DNA of 64,000 nucleotides from Bemisia tabaci (GCF_918797505.1 NC_092793.1:72349660-72413659); one strand, 5' to 3'. Numbered from the stretch's first letter, positions 1 to 11,606 are shown. A program made the numbers and translations. The notes: a model not told the origin generated them from the sequence alone.

Positions 1-541
1 ATTCCTGGTTCATCCATAAGAACACCTGTCTAATCAGGGAAACTAATGTAACATACGTTGTCTCTGAAACGAATCTGCAGAGGTAGCAGTTCCTACCCAA
101 AAAATTTCGTTCAAGTGGAGGAACATTGAGCGCCAAATCATACATTTATAATTATATTTAGCTGAGAAGTCTCATGTCTGCAATCGTTTAAGACTCTGAT
201 CGATTGATTTTTTTACAGTATATTTTCCGGAGGAAATATACTATTAGAAAATTAGACAGTTTGATTACAGTGATTCTAGTTAAATTCGTCCAAGTAAGGT
301 CTGTTTCACATCTGGTTTCCTTTCCTTCAGAATGCTTATGCGCAGTAATCGTTGTATAAAACGTTATTTTTGGTCGCTGTGATGTGACATGTGAGTACGA
401 AAATCTGTCCCTCGAAGCTTCTCATTAGCATTTCTATTTACGATCGTGATGCGACACTTTTATGGGCGATTGAATGACACGTATAGCTTCCCGTTTCTGG
501 GATGTTTTTCTCGCCTGTCCCATCCGAACAGCGGAATGAGC
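1..541. other. Intronic sequence, nothing recognised
   Basis: AT-rich sequence with no open frame resembling a protein. It is taken to be the 3' part of the how intron that ends at 11285, because the next exon in frame order is at 11286. No repeat seen elsewhere in the window was recognised here. Confidence 0.5.
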
Positions 542-1123
542 CACTGGAAAGGTCGGACGTAAAATTTTTAAAACTGCAAATTTTGTTGGTTATTTCGCCA
601 CATTATACATTTTAAGAAATATTATTCTTAGGAAATTTCACGTGGAAACCAATGGAACCACTTCTAAACTTTTACGTCGTGTATCAACAAGGTGTCTACC
701 GGTCCCAAAAGTCCCTGATATACCCGAAAGTCCCCAATTTCTTGTTCAGGTCCCCAAAAAATGACAAAAATTGTCCTAAACACCGGCATTTTCAAGTTTT
801 TCCACCAGCCGCGGCGGTGCGGTATAACTAGGAATGAATAAAACTGAAGTGTTTCTTGGTTTTTCGTATGTTTTCATCGGTTCAACATGACTTGTAAAAT
901 TAGTCGTATAAAAACCTCTTTTAACGCTGTAACTAGCTCCTTTTTTCTCACTATTTCAGGGGGAAAGTCCCCGATTTTATTGAAAAAACATCCCTAAAAG
1001 TCCCCGAAAGTCCCCAATTATGGTTTTTTATAACTGGTAGACACCCTGATCAACGAAGGTATAAGCTTTTAAAGTTTCCAAATTATGTCCGACTTTTCCT
1101 GCACTGATTCGCTCCACTGTGCG
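542..1123. mobile_element. Family-2 MITE interrupted by a hAT-like element
   Basis: The outer parts (542-690 and 1049-1123) match the family best seen intact at 50751-50986: a left segment with GGTCGGACGT, a middle ACCAATGGAACC block, and a right end TCCACTGTGCG. The copy is split at 690/1049 by another element. The left terminus is degenerate. It has no coding capacity. Confidence 0.75.
691..1048. mobile_element. hAT-like non-autonomous element, 358 bp, nested
   Basis: Termini are inverted: GGTGTCTACCGG on the left and CTGGTAGACACCCTG on the right. The flanks ATCAACAA (683-690) and ATCAACGA (1049-1056) form an 8-bp target duplication with one mismatch, the size typical of the hAT superfamily. 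Deleting the element restores a continuous family-2 sequence. Internally there are repeated AAAGTCCCC units near both ends, possibly transposase-binding repeats (inference). There is no ORF. Confidence 0.75.
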
Positions 1124-3730
1124 CCAATCGGAAAAATTGAGTGATCAACGTAAGAAAAGCTGCGGTTCTGCAAAATGAATGAATTATCAAGGAAAGGAAG
1201 GCGGAAAAACTTGTTTGCTTGTTTTCATCGAGCGAGGCAATAGCTAGAGTTTTATTTACCCACTCCCTTTTTTGGAAGGAGGAACTGTAGCTGTATCTGA
1301 GCGGCTGCACCCTCGGAGAAATACCCATAATAGGCAATCCTTCTCTCATCCCGAGTGGGTGACAACAACAATATTAACGCCGTGCCATCCAACTCGTCAT
1401 GGCTCCCCGTATATTTAACAAATGTGTAAGAATTCTTGGGGATTATCAAGTGAAGACCTTAGATCGATCTTTTGTAGTTTACCACTAAAGTCTCGGAAAC
1501 CAATGTTAAAAACATTTTTTTTTTAAAGTTAGGCATAATTGGACCGCGTTAAGCAGAAAGGAACCAAGCCACATCAGCTTTTGCCAAATAATTGGACAAT
1601 TCAATTTTTTTTACGAGAAAACGGTTTTGCGGATACATACATAAGAGTCGCTCTCACAGAGCGCTCTGCGACGCCTAACCGCCACAAAACTCGGTCCTGT
1701 CACAGGTCGTCAGGGAGCTGGCATCCCCTAATCTCATCCATAACCCTCTGTCGCCAAAGGTTTTGCGGATTATTGTGCAAATTTAAGCGAATTTACTGCA
1801 TATTAAGAAGCAAATTTCTCAAAATTTTCTAAGAGATCCGCAGAAAGGTTCTCTCGTAAAAGTTAAGTTGCTCAATCTTTGGCTTTGGCTGATGTGGCTC
1901 GGTTCATTTCTGCTAAACGCAGTCCAATTCTCTTTCAGACATTTCTTTTTGTCAGTAATAAGCATCAATATACAGCAGTCACCTCAGCCTTCGTGCAGAC
2001 GATGAGAATATTAGAGGCTGAATCCAGGAACCGACAAAAAGCTCAAAATATTGTGCGTTCAATAAAGGGAAAGGGAGCCCGAAAATAGCCGCGCGAGGCG
2101 CCCGTCAACCGTGGCTCCCGAGGCGATCATCCTATCGAGTCTCGTTTCTTCGCCTAATTCTTCGCGCCTCCTCAAATGAGATCTTCATTAATATCACTCC
2201 CGCTGTCGGATTATTAGCGTCTCAGCTTTTAAAATCCCTCCTCTCCTCTCCGCTCTGCTTCCCTGCCGCCCCCTTCCCCTCGTCGGCATCCGCAGGGCAG
2301 TTTAAAGTTCCAAGTTTCGTTTTCAGGACGAGTAGCCTATTCATACTTCTTTCCGAGGAATGGATCCAGTCTCCAGAGGCGATGCCTGCACCTTTCCTCT
2401 CAGCGTAATTGAACCGATTGTTTTCCAAATGGACTACATTTTGCAATTTGAAACTATAAATTCTTGCACGGTTTAAAAACAACGTATGTGCCATTAGTTT
2501 CCCCATGCACATAAGTGTTTTTCCAGAAGAGCCAGAATTTATAGTTCCAAATTGCAAAATGCAGTCTAAATCACGTAAGCGTCGAAATTGCGAATGCGAG
2601 GAAAACAAGAGAACCCGTTTTATTCGCTTTGTTGAAAACCTTCGAATTCCAAAAAACGTATGTTTTTTCAGAAGGATATATTGATCTCAGACATGATTGA
2701 TTATACCAGAGAAAACAAAGAAATAATCATCCTTAATTCTGCCACAAAAATAGAGATTGGCATCCTTACCTACGAGAAATACTGGATACTCGAGTGACTG
2801 GAAGATTCTCCTCGTAACCTTGGCAAGTGCGGACCAATTTCCATTTTCGCTTTTCTCGTAGGCAATTTTCGGGGGAGGCGTTTTTCTTGGTCGAGGATTT
2901 ATCCAGCGCGTTCGTTGGTGAAGCATCTGTTCCGCATAAACGGCCATTGAGCCGCAACAGTACAATAGGCGCGAGTTTCATAAACAATAGCCAAGAATGA
3001 GGTTAATAGGAGTATCGCGCCGCCAGAAGCCGAGGTCGAAGCCCTTAACCCCCCCCCCCCCCCTCACACCCTACCCCAGCTTTTCTCTCCGCTCTCCAAT
3101 TAAATCCTATTATTATATATTAGTATTATTATCATGAAAGAACTGTAAACAATGAAAGAAAACGCGGTGAAATTTAGTGTTTCCGTCCCGACGAGCGTTC
3201 GTTCCTTTAATAGCTCATAATGTCACTCGAGCACCTATATTTACGATGTTACCTTATTTTTTCACTCATGCGTTTCTGAGTAGGGACAGGGCTCTAAATA
3301 TATCGCCTAAAGTTGCGACTGTAGTCGTACTGATCGAAAGAAAACAAAAATAAGTTTTTTTCCAGCTGATTTTATGGCCTCTACCTCGGTGGGGCCTGCA
3401 GCCAAAAAATAAAAATGTATGCATGCGGAGATTGATTGGATCAGTCATCCCAAGAAAACTGTGCTTGTTGCGCAGAGGGAAATTATGAGTTACGTCAACA
3501 ATGGCGTTGCTAGGGTCCGCGAGATGGTACAGGGAGGCCTGAACCCTCGCCTTCCTTTTGGCTGAATCATTTTTTTTAAAAAAATGGCGTTTGTCGTGAT
3601 TTATAGGAAGGTTTACCATTTAACTCCCCCTCCCCCTACAATGAGAAATTTCCGAACGTAGATCCCCACTTAAAAAATGTCTTGCTATCCCGCTGTAGTT
3701 ACCCGACCCTCAAGAAGTACCCGCTTTGCA
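1124..3730. other. Intronic sequence with a poly-C tract and one diverged repeat
   Basis: No gene is supported. A C-rich run sits at about 3050-3063. A segment near 2434-2560 (containing TGCCATTAGTTTCCCCATGC) resembles 22600-22800. Open frames here look like chance ORFs. Confidence 0.5.
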
Positions 3731-3734
3731 ATTG

Positions 3735-4137
3735 AACCACTTTGCAATAGGGAACTACCATTTATGGCTCATTTTCAGGATGTCTGAAAGTCCGGAAATA
3801 GTACTGATTTTTTAAGGGCGGTCCAGAAGCACTGAAAAAGTGCGGAATTCGCAAGAAGTCAGATTTTTTTTCATTGTTATCACAATTTGAGCGAGGTATT
3901 GAAATTTTTCGAATTTCGTCAATTGAAAGTACTGAAAAAGTACTGAATTTTCCTGCTGAGGAGGTACTGAATTTCTTTGGAATGTACTGAAAAAGGACTG
4001 TAGAAGTACTGATTTTTGGCCAACCTGTTTTAGTAGACACCCTGATTTTCCCAAAACAGCATTTGTATGTATCATTATTTTGCCAGTACTGATAAGTGAT
4101 TTTATGGACGAATCAAAGTTCCCTATCGCAAAACGGA
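3735..4137. mobile_element. Degenerate hairpin repeat carrying a nested element
   Basis: The outer sequences TTTGCAATAGGGAACTACC (about 3743) and AGTTCCCTATCGCAAAA (about 4118) are inverted copies of each other and flank the element at 3776-4044. The same TTGCAATA/GTTCC theme appears at 2440-2560 and 22500-22790. Confidence 0.45.
3776..4044. mobile_element. hAT-like MITE (CAGGATGTCT ... TAGACACCCTG)
   Basis: Ends read CAGGATGTCT and AGTAGACACCCTG. The interior is full of short direct repeats of GTACTGAAAAAG and GTACTGAATTT. A second copy lies at about 25631-25912 and the ends match those of the element at 691-1048. Flanks share ATTTT on both sides, shorter than the 8 bp expected for hAT. Noncoding. 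Confidence 0.65.
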
Positions 4138-5106
4138 GTTCAGATTGCACTCTCAGGCACCCGTCATTCAGTGTCAGTCAGTTTGAGTCTAAGTGCTTTA
4201 TTCAAAAAAGGCGGTCATGCGGCTAAGTTCTTCACAGCTTAAAAGCGCAAACTATACATTCCTCTCTTTTTTGTCCGTTTTTGTCTTCAAATTGTTTGCA
4301 AAGACCTACAGCGAAATGTGTCCTGGCGGGACGCGTTTTTTTTACTGGACCGTCAATTTTTATCGTGTTGCTGCGGGCGAGTAAATGACCAGTCGTTTCT
4401 CAGATGAAAGAACATAACTATAATGCAACATTGCAACTTTCCTCCTGATAATTTGTATTTTTACTTGGAAACTATTTAGAATTTCTCATTGACGCTCTTA
4501 CAGACTTCTCAGCTAATTATTTTTTAAGTCAGTGAAAATTTTGAAAGAAATATTTGTGTAATAAAAATTTGGAAACAAGTGAATTTTGTTTTAGTTGATT
4601 TTGCAACCTCAGAACGAAGATACGTGCTTTCAACTGAGAAATGACGAATTGGGTCTCTTTTTTGTTCTGAGTGTGTGATGGGAGGGGGAGGGGGCAATGC
4701 GTGGCAGGACTGATCACTTTGTCTGGACTTTGTAGCCAACTTTGTCGAAACTGGGGTAATTTTTGATTTCCAGGAATATCTTCCATTCTAAGTGATCCAA
4801 TATTTTTTTCTCCGCGTCAGGGGTGCAGATAGCATTTTTAAGAAAAAACAATTTCAAGACCTTTGGTTCGCCTTTCACGTACGAATGTCCGCTATGTTGC
4901 AATTATTACGTGATTTTCACAGCAATTTCGCAAAATGAATGTGTGCCATTTTCACTCGATTCTGCGGAAAATACGCGATTTTCATGTTGATGCGCGGCGG
5001 GCGGCGGCTTCCCGTTTTCGCACGCGACCAAAGGCGGGCCGCCTTTTTTCCACCCCTGCTCCGCTCTGCCACATTCGCATGCAGTCGGAAACTTCTTTGG
5101 TCCATA
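4138..5106. other. Intronic sequence, nothing recognised
   Basis: No repeat shared with the rest of the window and no convincing coding frame were seen. A GC-richer patch at about 4985-5090 has overlapping chance ORFs on both strands. Confidence 0.45.
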
Positions 5107-5357
5107 CTGCCGTGCTAAGGGAAAACGCCGTATGAGCCTTCCTGCGTTGCTATATTTTCTTCAATACGGAACATATTTATTTGAAAAATTGTGAATAATT
5201 TTCTTCGAATTTTTCAGAGAATTTTTTTAGCAATTTTTCTCAAATATCTGAAAATTTAGGGAAAGATACATATAATATTTCTCAGAAACATAGGTTTTAA
5301 CCGGGAAAATTTGGCGACTCTTGAATGTTCTCACGACGTCTTTCCGTAGCACGGCAG
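5107..5357. mobile_element. CTGCCGTG MITE, copy 1
   Basis: Starts CTGCCGTGCTAAGGGAAA and ends TCCGTAGCACGGCAG, with inverted ends continuing about 50 bp inward. Flanking 4-mers are CATA and CAAA, a diverged 4-bp target duplication. It belongs to the most abundant family in the window. Noncoding. Confidence 0.8.
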
Positions 5358-5463
5358 CAAATCGGAGGAACTTTTGAGACAACAAAATTTCGCCACTCTT
5401 GCGTCCTGAGGAATCACTGTAGGCCAACATCATGCTTAAGGAGTAATATTTTCGTGCGAATCG

Positions 5464-5663
5464 TACACTAAAAAAAAAAACCTCCGGCCGTGGAAGCCGT
5501 ACTTACGGGCTGGACATATCGTCCGCGTTCCGGGCTCAGAGACCGAAAGTTCCGGGTGTAGCAACCGGAGCAATCGAAGCTACGGCTCCAGTATCCGGAA
5601 TTTCTGGCCTCCGAGCCCGGAACGGACGGTTTGTCTCTGTAGCCGTAACTTTTTTCCAGTGTA
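5464..5663. mobile_element. Fold-back MITE (TACACT...AGTGTA)
   Basis: The left end TACACTAAAAAAAA and right end TTTTTTCCAGTGTA are inverted. The GC-rich interior also folds back: GTTCCGGGCTCAGAGACC near 5530 pairs with GGCCTCCGAGCCCGGAAC near 5607. The A-run termini resemble those of elements at 8306 and 11607, suggesting a shared terminal type. Confidence 0.65.
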
Positions 5664-7175
5664 AGTATCGGCAACGCCGGTCGGTCACCTGTGCCAAGTT
5701 AAGTTGGGCAAACGAGCTCGTATTGTCATATTAGTTGTATGACGGCGGAGCACTCGTCAATCGGTGTTACGGAGCCAAAAATGCCGCTCGTAGCGAGCAC
5801 TGCTGCCGCACGGAGCGAGATTGAAGCCGAACATCCGGGCGCGAGCCGTGAGGGGGGGTTTTGAACATGGCCTTTTTACGCCAAATGGCAGCGTTGACGG
5901 TGATCGCGGAGTTGTTAGCGCCAGATGCTGCGGCCCCTCGGATTCCACAGAGGAACCAAAGGCCGATTATCAATGATTTGTCTCCACGGCTTATAAATTG
6001 CTGTCGTCAGAGCGTGCAATCTTACTGCCTCGGCCAACGGCCGCCAAAGCTCCTGCACAGCGCGTCATTGCAACGTAAATATTCCAATATAGAAGCTCTT
6101 CTCTTTTATATCAATTGTAAGAGAATAATTAAAGCTTATCTGCATAGACAAGAAAATTACGCATCCATGAATAGAGGAAGAAAGCACCAAAAATGTGACC
6201 AAAACCGTAGAAAATCGACCAACGTTATCGTTCTCTTTAAAATCTGTTAGAGAAAAAAAGAGGGAAAATGCTGGAAAAATTACGGATAATTTGTATAAAA
6301 TCGCTATATAAAAGTTAAGTGTTTTTCGCGCCAATGCATACCTATGGAGCGTTGAAGAAGTCTTATTTTTGAAATTTCTGAGGGAAAAGGGGCTTTTAAA
6401 ATGGGGAGGCCAATTTTAAAAATGGGAAGCGACGGCCTTCTTTTTTATTGGCCTCAGTTTCCGTCCCTGAATATTGTTAACGGAAACTCCTGCAATATTT
6501 TGTAGGTGGTTTGCTATTAGAGCCCGTTGCAATGCATTGATCTTTTCCTGTTTTTCAGTTTCCAGCAGAAATTCCCCTCCATTTGTCTTTTTAACTTTTA
6601 AATGCGTCCATAGACTTAAACGCGGAACAGAAAGGTAAGCGATGTATCTGAGCCTCCGATCCAAGGACTCAAACGGAACTAAGTGCGAATTCAAAAGGAA
6701 CTATGTCACAGTAAGAAGAAGTAACCAACATCTTGCGTTCAGATGGGAAGTAAAACACTAAGTAACACAAGCTGTTGGTTGATGATTTTTGTGTTAGTTT
6801 GCCCTGTGTCGAATCGACCGAATCCTCGTGTTGGAAATCTGAGACCTCGTTGAAAATTAGTCGCCAAGATCGAAGCTTGAAGTATACCTAGCGCTAGCCA
6901 CTCGCAACTTCGCAAGTCGCGACCTCCATGTTTGGGGAGACGAATAAAAGTACATAAGTTCCACATGACTTCTTCGTCATCCGATATCGCAGAGTGACCT
7001 ACGGTTTGGGTCGATTTTACACAAAATTGTGTTGAGGAACCAAGTCCTTTGGGTTGATCTGACACAAAAAAGTAACACAGAGTAACACCAAACACAAAAA
7101 TTCTTAACTGTGATGCATAGAATTAGCGTGCCTTTTGGTTTCACTTGATTTTATTCTCTTGGGCCTTGACTCCAC
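5664..7175. other. Intronic sequence with a diverged repeat segment
   Basis: No gene is supported. Around 6765-6800 the words AACACAAGCTGTTGGTT and TTTTTGTGTTAGTT recur in inverse form inside the tandem repeat at 27835-28010, so this part is probably an old repeat copy. Confidence 0.4.
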
Positions 7176-7400
7176 GGAACGTCTTTCCATGGGATTTGTC
7201 CCAGGGAAAAATCTCACTTGCGAAGTTGGGGAAAATTTTGAGTTAGTCAATTGACTAAGAGTCATTGTGGAGTCCCAGGAACGATTTAAAAAGAGAATTT
7301 TTTTGTGTTGTTTAATGGGGGGAAAAAAGCCCAGAAGTTCCAATCCTTCGATTAGAACTCGGGAAAAAATCCCGTGAAACGTCTCGTGGAGCCAAGGCGT
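7176..7400. repeat. Dispersed repeat shared with 49840-50045
   Basis: The words AAATCTCACTTGCGAAGTTG, TGTGGAGTCCCAGGA and AATCCCGTGAAACGTC occur in the same order in both places. No terminal repeats or coding frame were identified. Confidence 0.55.
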
Positions 7401-7552
7401 TGCACACGTTTCCTATCAGTTCAAATGCCCACAACTGTCCTTTTCATGGCGGAGTTTTTATGGGGAACTTTGCGGCCTTGTGAGCGGGGTCGCACTACTC
7501 GGACTCGCGGGGGCTGATGAATTGAGTCGTTCTCCTCGAGCCCTTGACTGTC

Positions 7553-7805
7553 CTGTCGTGCTAAGGAAAAACGCCGTATGAACATTCGAATGTTGCCAAA
7601 TTGCTTCTCGGAAAATATTTATTTTTGAAGAAACTTATCAATATTTTTCATTGAAATTTTCAGACACTTAAGACCAAATTACGAGCAAAATTGTCTAAAA
7701 AATCGGAAGCATATTACGTATCAATTTTCCCGGAAATTCTTGATTTCTCGGAGGAAACTTGGCAACGTCTGAAGGCTCATACGGCGTTCTTCCTTAGCAC
7801 AGTAG
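7553..7805. mobile_element. CTGCCGTG MITE, copy 2
   Basis: Begins CTGTCGTGCTAAGG and ends CCTTAGCACAGTAG, with the typical inner inverted parts ATTCGAATGTTGCCAAATT and TTGGCAACGTCTGAAGG. Flanks TGTC/TATC match at 3 of 4 bases. Confidence 0.75.
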
Positions 7806-8205
7806 TATCCGAGTCCGGGGTCGGGGCTTGCCGGGTGTCGCGGTCGCATGTCGCCGTGTCCGTCAGCCTCCGCGTGTGGCAGCGACGAGTCGGCCAAGCG
7901 TGGCCAATGTCCACATCCTTTTGGGCGGGAGCCTGGACGCTGCCTCCTCCTCCTCTGACAAAGTGCTCTGCACCCAGCGCCTTTTCCACTGCCACCCCTT
8001 TCCTATTTCCATATTGCCAACCGTTTAATTCTGTCGCTCGAGATGTTACGCCATGTCTTGCCTCCTGCTCCGAGCCCACTCTCCGACGCACGGTGGGCGC
8101 CGCGTCTCTGAAGCCACTGCGGCCTCACCCTACTCGAGAGAACAGTAAGGCAAGGTACCCACGTAGGGAGAGCATGGAGACGTCGTTAATTTTGAGGTTA
8201 GATCG
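7806..8205. other. GC-rich intronic stretch, no gene supported
   Basis: A 202-codon open frame runs from 7691 to 8299 on the + strand, but it starts inside a MITE and ends inside another repeat. Its product shows no recognisable domain, so it is treated as chance. Confidence 0.45.
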
Positions 8206-8209
8206 TGGA

Positions 8210-8745
8210 GCTTGTAGGGCCCAAAAGGGCAGTCAACCTATGAATGTAAATCGTCCAGAGTGGTACACTATCACAAATTTTACGATCCGTCGTTTGTGAA
8301 GTATACACGGAGAAAAAAACTTCGTGCATACGACCCGGATTTGAGATCATATGGATTTCTGAAGTTTTCTGATCACGCATCCGAAAACTTGAGATCGAGC
8401 TGCCGAGAGTCAGGTCAGACACCGAGGCACTTCGGTATGTACCGGAGTACTTCAGATGTGTGACCCGAACCCTTCGGTATATATCGAAGTACTTCAGATG
8501 TCTGACCCGAACTTCGGCAGCTGGACCTCAAGTTTTTAGATGCGTGATCCGAAAACTTCAGAAATCATGTGACCTCAACTTCGGGTCCCACGCACGAAGT
8601 TTTTTTTCTCCACGCATATTTGCTCATTTGTTGCGTAAATCTATTCATTTTTGCGGAAGATAGCTTTTCTATGAACTCTCTTGGCCATCTTGGTTTAATA
8701 TTGGAATCTAGAGATTGGCAATAATCTTAAGTACTTTTTCAAGTG
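8210..8745. mobile_element. Old copy of the 28496 element, interrupted
   Basis: Segments 8210-8305 and 8615-8745 match the interior of the 385-bp element at 28496-28880: AGGGC...CAACCTATG near 8217-8240, TTTTTGCGGAAGA near 8648, and GCCATCTTGGTT...TTGGAATCTAGAGA near 8683-8715. The terminal repeats of that family were not found here. A fold-back element is inserted in the middle. Confidence 0.55.
8306..8614. mobile_element. Fold-back element, ~150-bp arms
   Basis: The left arm begins CACGGAGAAAAAAACTTCGT and the right end reads ACGAAGTTTTTTTTCTCCACG, its inverse. The arms stay complementary inward, e.g. TCTGAAGTTTTCTGATCACG against CGTGATCCGAAAACTTCAGA. The central part contains repeated CTTCGGTAT/GTACTTCAGATGT units. 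A second, MITE-interrupted fragment is at 24431-24772. Confidence 0.75.
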
Positions 8746-8949
8746 TATTTTCCGAAGGAAACGCACCTTTTTTTTCTGATGAGACGAATCATTTCCCTCC
8801 CCCCGTGAAAAATTTCCGTATTTCCTACCGCGGATGAACGTCTGTTTGAGTTGGAAGGGATGGAGACGGAGACGGCGACGGCGTGGAGGACTTACTGAAA
8901 CCTGACGGTCACTTGACGAGGCCACTCGCTTGGATCAGGTGTGACGACA

Positions 8950-9330
8950 CATAATTTTCATACCCACGGCGCGCGCTACGACTCTTTTTTCAAGCGCCCT
9001 TCCCACTGCTCGCCGCTGTGCGCCGCGCCGTCGTGCTCCGGGGCCGGGGCCCATCCCAGGTGAGTCCCACATCCTTCCGATCCAGCGCGACGCCCCGAGT
9101 GGGTCCCAAGACCGAGGAGCTGACGGTCCGCCGCCCCCGAGAAAAGCACACTGATCTACTTTTTGCGGCGGCCCCTCCCCTTCCGCCGTGCGCCGGCGCA
9201 GTCCCTCATCGCGGCTAAATGGGTCGTCAACGGCCGAGCTTTAGGCCACTCCCCTCCTCGCCCACCCACCGCCACCGCCTACGGAAAGCTTCAGAGGTGC
9301 CCAGCTTACGCAATACGCTGACGCCGGATG
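8950..9330. other. GC-rich patch, no gene supported
   Basis: Unusually CpG-rich for this window. Chance ORFs occur on both strands with no domain. It could be a buried regulatory or repeat-derived segment. Confidence 0.35.
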
Positions 9331-9619
9331 GGCTCCACCGTTAATTATTTGCCGGAGATTTATAGTGTTTCTGCATTAGGTGCCGTGTCGTGCAAATTGA
9401 ATGTGATCGTCTTGGAAACCATAGCGGAACAGCGCGGCTTTGAGAAAAGTTATGAATTATACGGGCGTGACGCGGTGCCCTTTGCGGTGAATCCAGCGCG
9501 AAAAATTCCGTGCATGGAAACCTCCAAGAATACTCATAATGGGTAATGTGGGTATTTCTAATCGAATCATAATGCCCTAAAAGTAAGTAAATGAATAATG
9601 GAAAAAGCAATGATCAACA

Positions 9620-9665
9620 TTGTGACATTGGTGAATCTAGATACTCGAATGGGGGAGGGGCGGAA
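9620..9665. repeat. Left part of a repeat split by a hAT element
   Basis: GAATCTAGATACTCGAATGG followed by G-rich sequence matches GGATCTAGACACCTCGAATGG at about 14704. The repeat continues after the element at 10570-10640. Confidence 0.6.
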
Positions 9666-10569
9666 CAGGGCCGGATTAAGGGGATGGCCACATGGGCCGC
9701 GGCCCATGGCGGCAAATTATAGGAGGCGGCAAATTTTGCAATTTTTTTAAATGTAGGTATAAAAAAATCGGATTTAGAAAAAAAAATTACAAACGAGAGA
9801 AGGCGACAAAATCTCTCATTTCCTGAGAGTATAATAATTTCTAATTTTGTCGTCTTTCAGAGATACAAGAGACAGCACCTTTAATTATTCAAGTTAAGAG
9901 AGAAACCAAATAGTTAAAACACGCAATTTGGCCCGGAACGGCGCGACTTAGAGAGAAATGATGACGAGGACTTGAGATGAAAAGGAGAAGCCCTCGGCGC
10001 GGCGATCGGCATGTAACACATATTAGCGCCTACAAGACTGCACGAATACTTCACGCATTGCATCAAACAGAGTGCGGTCATTGCGGTCAGCGTAAAACGG
10101 ATAGCGCCTACAAGACTGCGTGAATACTTCACGCATTGCGTCAAACACAGTGCGTTCAGCAGCGGTTGGCGTGAAACTCACAGCGCCTACAAGACTGTCG
10201 GAATACTTCACGCATTGCGCCAAACACGGTGCGGTCAGCGCGGCTCGGCGGCGGAAGTTAAAATCATTGATCCACATTTATGTTTGTTCTTTCATAATTT
10301 TTTCGTTCATTTCTTATGAATGGAAGGCTTTGTCCACGCAGAGATAGGTTTACGAAATTTGACTTTCGCGCAAAGTTCCGTGAACTTTTGCTAGTAGTGT
10401 TGACAGGGCTTTCGCAAAAAATGTGTCCAACACGAGTAAACGCGTCTTATGCACCCCTCCCTCGCTGGCACGTTCATTTGATGATTTTTATCGATGTTTC
10501 AAAACTAATGAGAAGGGGGCGGCAAAATACAGGCGGCCCATGGGCGGCAAGTAGGTAAATCCGGCCCTG
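9666..10569. mobile_element. hAT-like non-autonomous element, 904 bp, perfect 8-bp TSD
   Basis: Inverted termini are CAGGGCCGGATT (left) and AATCCGGCCCTG (right), followed inward by GCCGCGGCCCATGG-type palindromic sequence. The 8-bp flanks GGGCGGAA (9658-9665 and 10570-10577) are identical. The right interior carries three ~79-bp tandem units. A second copy lies inverted at 51597-52394. No transposase frame is present, so it would have to be moved in trans. Confidence 0.9.
10026..10250. repeat. Three ~79-bp tandem units inside the hAT element
   Basis: Units start at 10026, 10104 and 10183, each with GCGCCTACAAGACTG followed by GAATACTTCACGCATTG and a CAAACA-GTGCG block. Two similar units occur at 51922-52055, and the core reappears as a palindrome at 33290-33365 and 42304-42379. 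Confidence 0.85.
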
Positions 10570-10800
10570 GGGCGGAAAGGGGCTTCCCATAGAAAATTTT
10601 TGAAATTTTGAAGCACCTGATATGCAGTTTGAGTCAATTTTGTCATGAATAATTACCAAATATAAGCGACTTTCCTTCTTTTTTCTTCCGTTCCTCCTTT
10701 CTTTCTTTCTTCCCTGTTCTTCTTGATTTTTTATAGGCGAACGGAGGGAGGCTTACGCCCCCTACGCCGCCCACTTTGATCCGCCTATGCATTTTGACTG
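10570..10800. repeat. Right part of the split repeat, ending TCCGCCTATG
   Basis: AAAATTTTTGAAATTTTGAA and TATGCAGTTTGAGT match 14758-14805, which is uninterrupted there. Downstream, GATCCGCCTATGC (about 10779) is the inverse of CATAGGCGGATC at 14698, suggesting terminal inverted repeats of the host repeat. Confidence 0.6.
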
Positions 10801-11285
10801 ACGAGTAACAATCAATAGGTGAATATTTTTGGGGAGTTATTTCCTTAAAAACGGAAAGCGGAATCATGCAGTCATTTTTGGCAACGGTGTATTTTTTCTG
10901 CAACTAATAACAGGATCAAATGACACTTTTTGGCAACTGGAAATGGAGATTTGCGAAAGTTCAATGTCGTGTAGTTGGGTAATCGTTCAAATCTTAATAA
11001 TTCCAATCGCGTCATTCTCTCTAATTACCGATTCTCTGCACCTCTTGTATCAGTGTGTGTGTTTTTGGGGCAAGAGAACTCTCAGCATGCGGTCCGTGAT
11101 GCAAATATTTATTTTAAGTTGCTCGGATCTCATTCACGCGCGTGGACAGTTCCAAGCAAGAATGAGAGATCCAAGGTGGATGCTGTCAATGCCAATACAC
11201 CCTAAGCAGATTCTGAACATTGCATCAATGACGCCTTTTCTAATTTCATTTTTTACCTTATCGTTCTGATTTTTTTCTGTTTCAG
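10801..11285. other. Intron end leading into a how exon
   Basis: No repeat was recognised. A pyrimidine-rich run (TTTTTTTCTGTTTCAG) gives a strong acceptor ending at 11285. A 146-codon frame at 10829-11269 is open but has no domain and runs into the splice site. Confidence 0.5.
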
Positions 11286-11419
11286 AAATAGCAAAAGTCC
11301 GATCAAATCTATTTCAAGTTAATGGTGTGAAAAAAGAACCTCTAGTGTTACCAGAAGCAGATGGAAATGTAGTCACGTTAACAGAGAAAGTATATGTGCC
11401 AGTTAAAGACCATCCAGAA
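11286..11419 (+). CDS. how: how/quaking exon: QUA1-KH junction
   Basis: This 134-bp exon encodes 44 full codons after two bases completing a Glu codon from the exon upstream. The peptide contains IAKVRSNLFQVNGVKKEPL and ends KVYVPVKDHPE, which is the end of QUA1, the linker and the first KH strand of insect How / vertebrate Quaking. These proteins bind ACUAA-type RNA sites as dimers and control mRNA splicing, export and stability. Acceptor TTTCAG and donor GTAAGT are canonical, and the exon ends in phase 0, matching the next exon at 37381. The upstream exon with the QUA1 dimer motif is not in the window. Identity is by recognised family sequence; choosing how over another quaking paralogue is inferred. 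Confidence 0.93.
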
Positions 11420-11606
11420 GTAAGTCTCTTCTTTTTATTTTTATTCCTAATTTAAGACTTAACATTTTCAAAATCTGACTTTTTTACAGTGACAAATCAT
11501 CGTTATCCCTTACTAGAACCCATTTTTTAAGTCACATTCGTGAATTTTCTCAAGTCTCGTGAAAATTGCCTTTTATGATGTTACTTTAAAGGCTTCCCTC
11601 AGCTTT

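Noticed and set aside
7691..8299. 202-codon plus-strand ORF
   Set aside because: Begins inside a MITE and ends inside another repeat; product is low-information and GC-driven.
10120..10347. ORFs with repeated ASNTV/CVKYS-like peptides
   Set aside because: They are translations of the ~79-bp tandem units in a noncoding hAT element, not a repeat protein.
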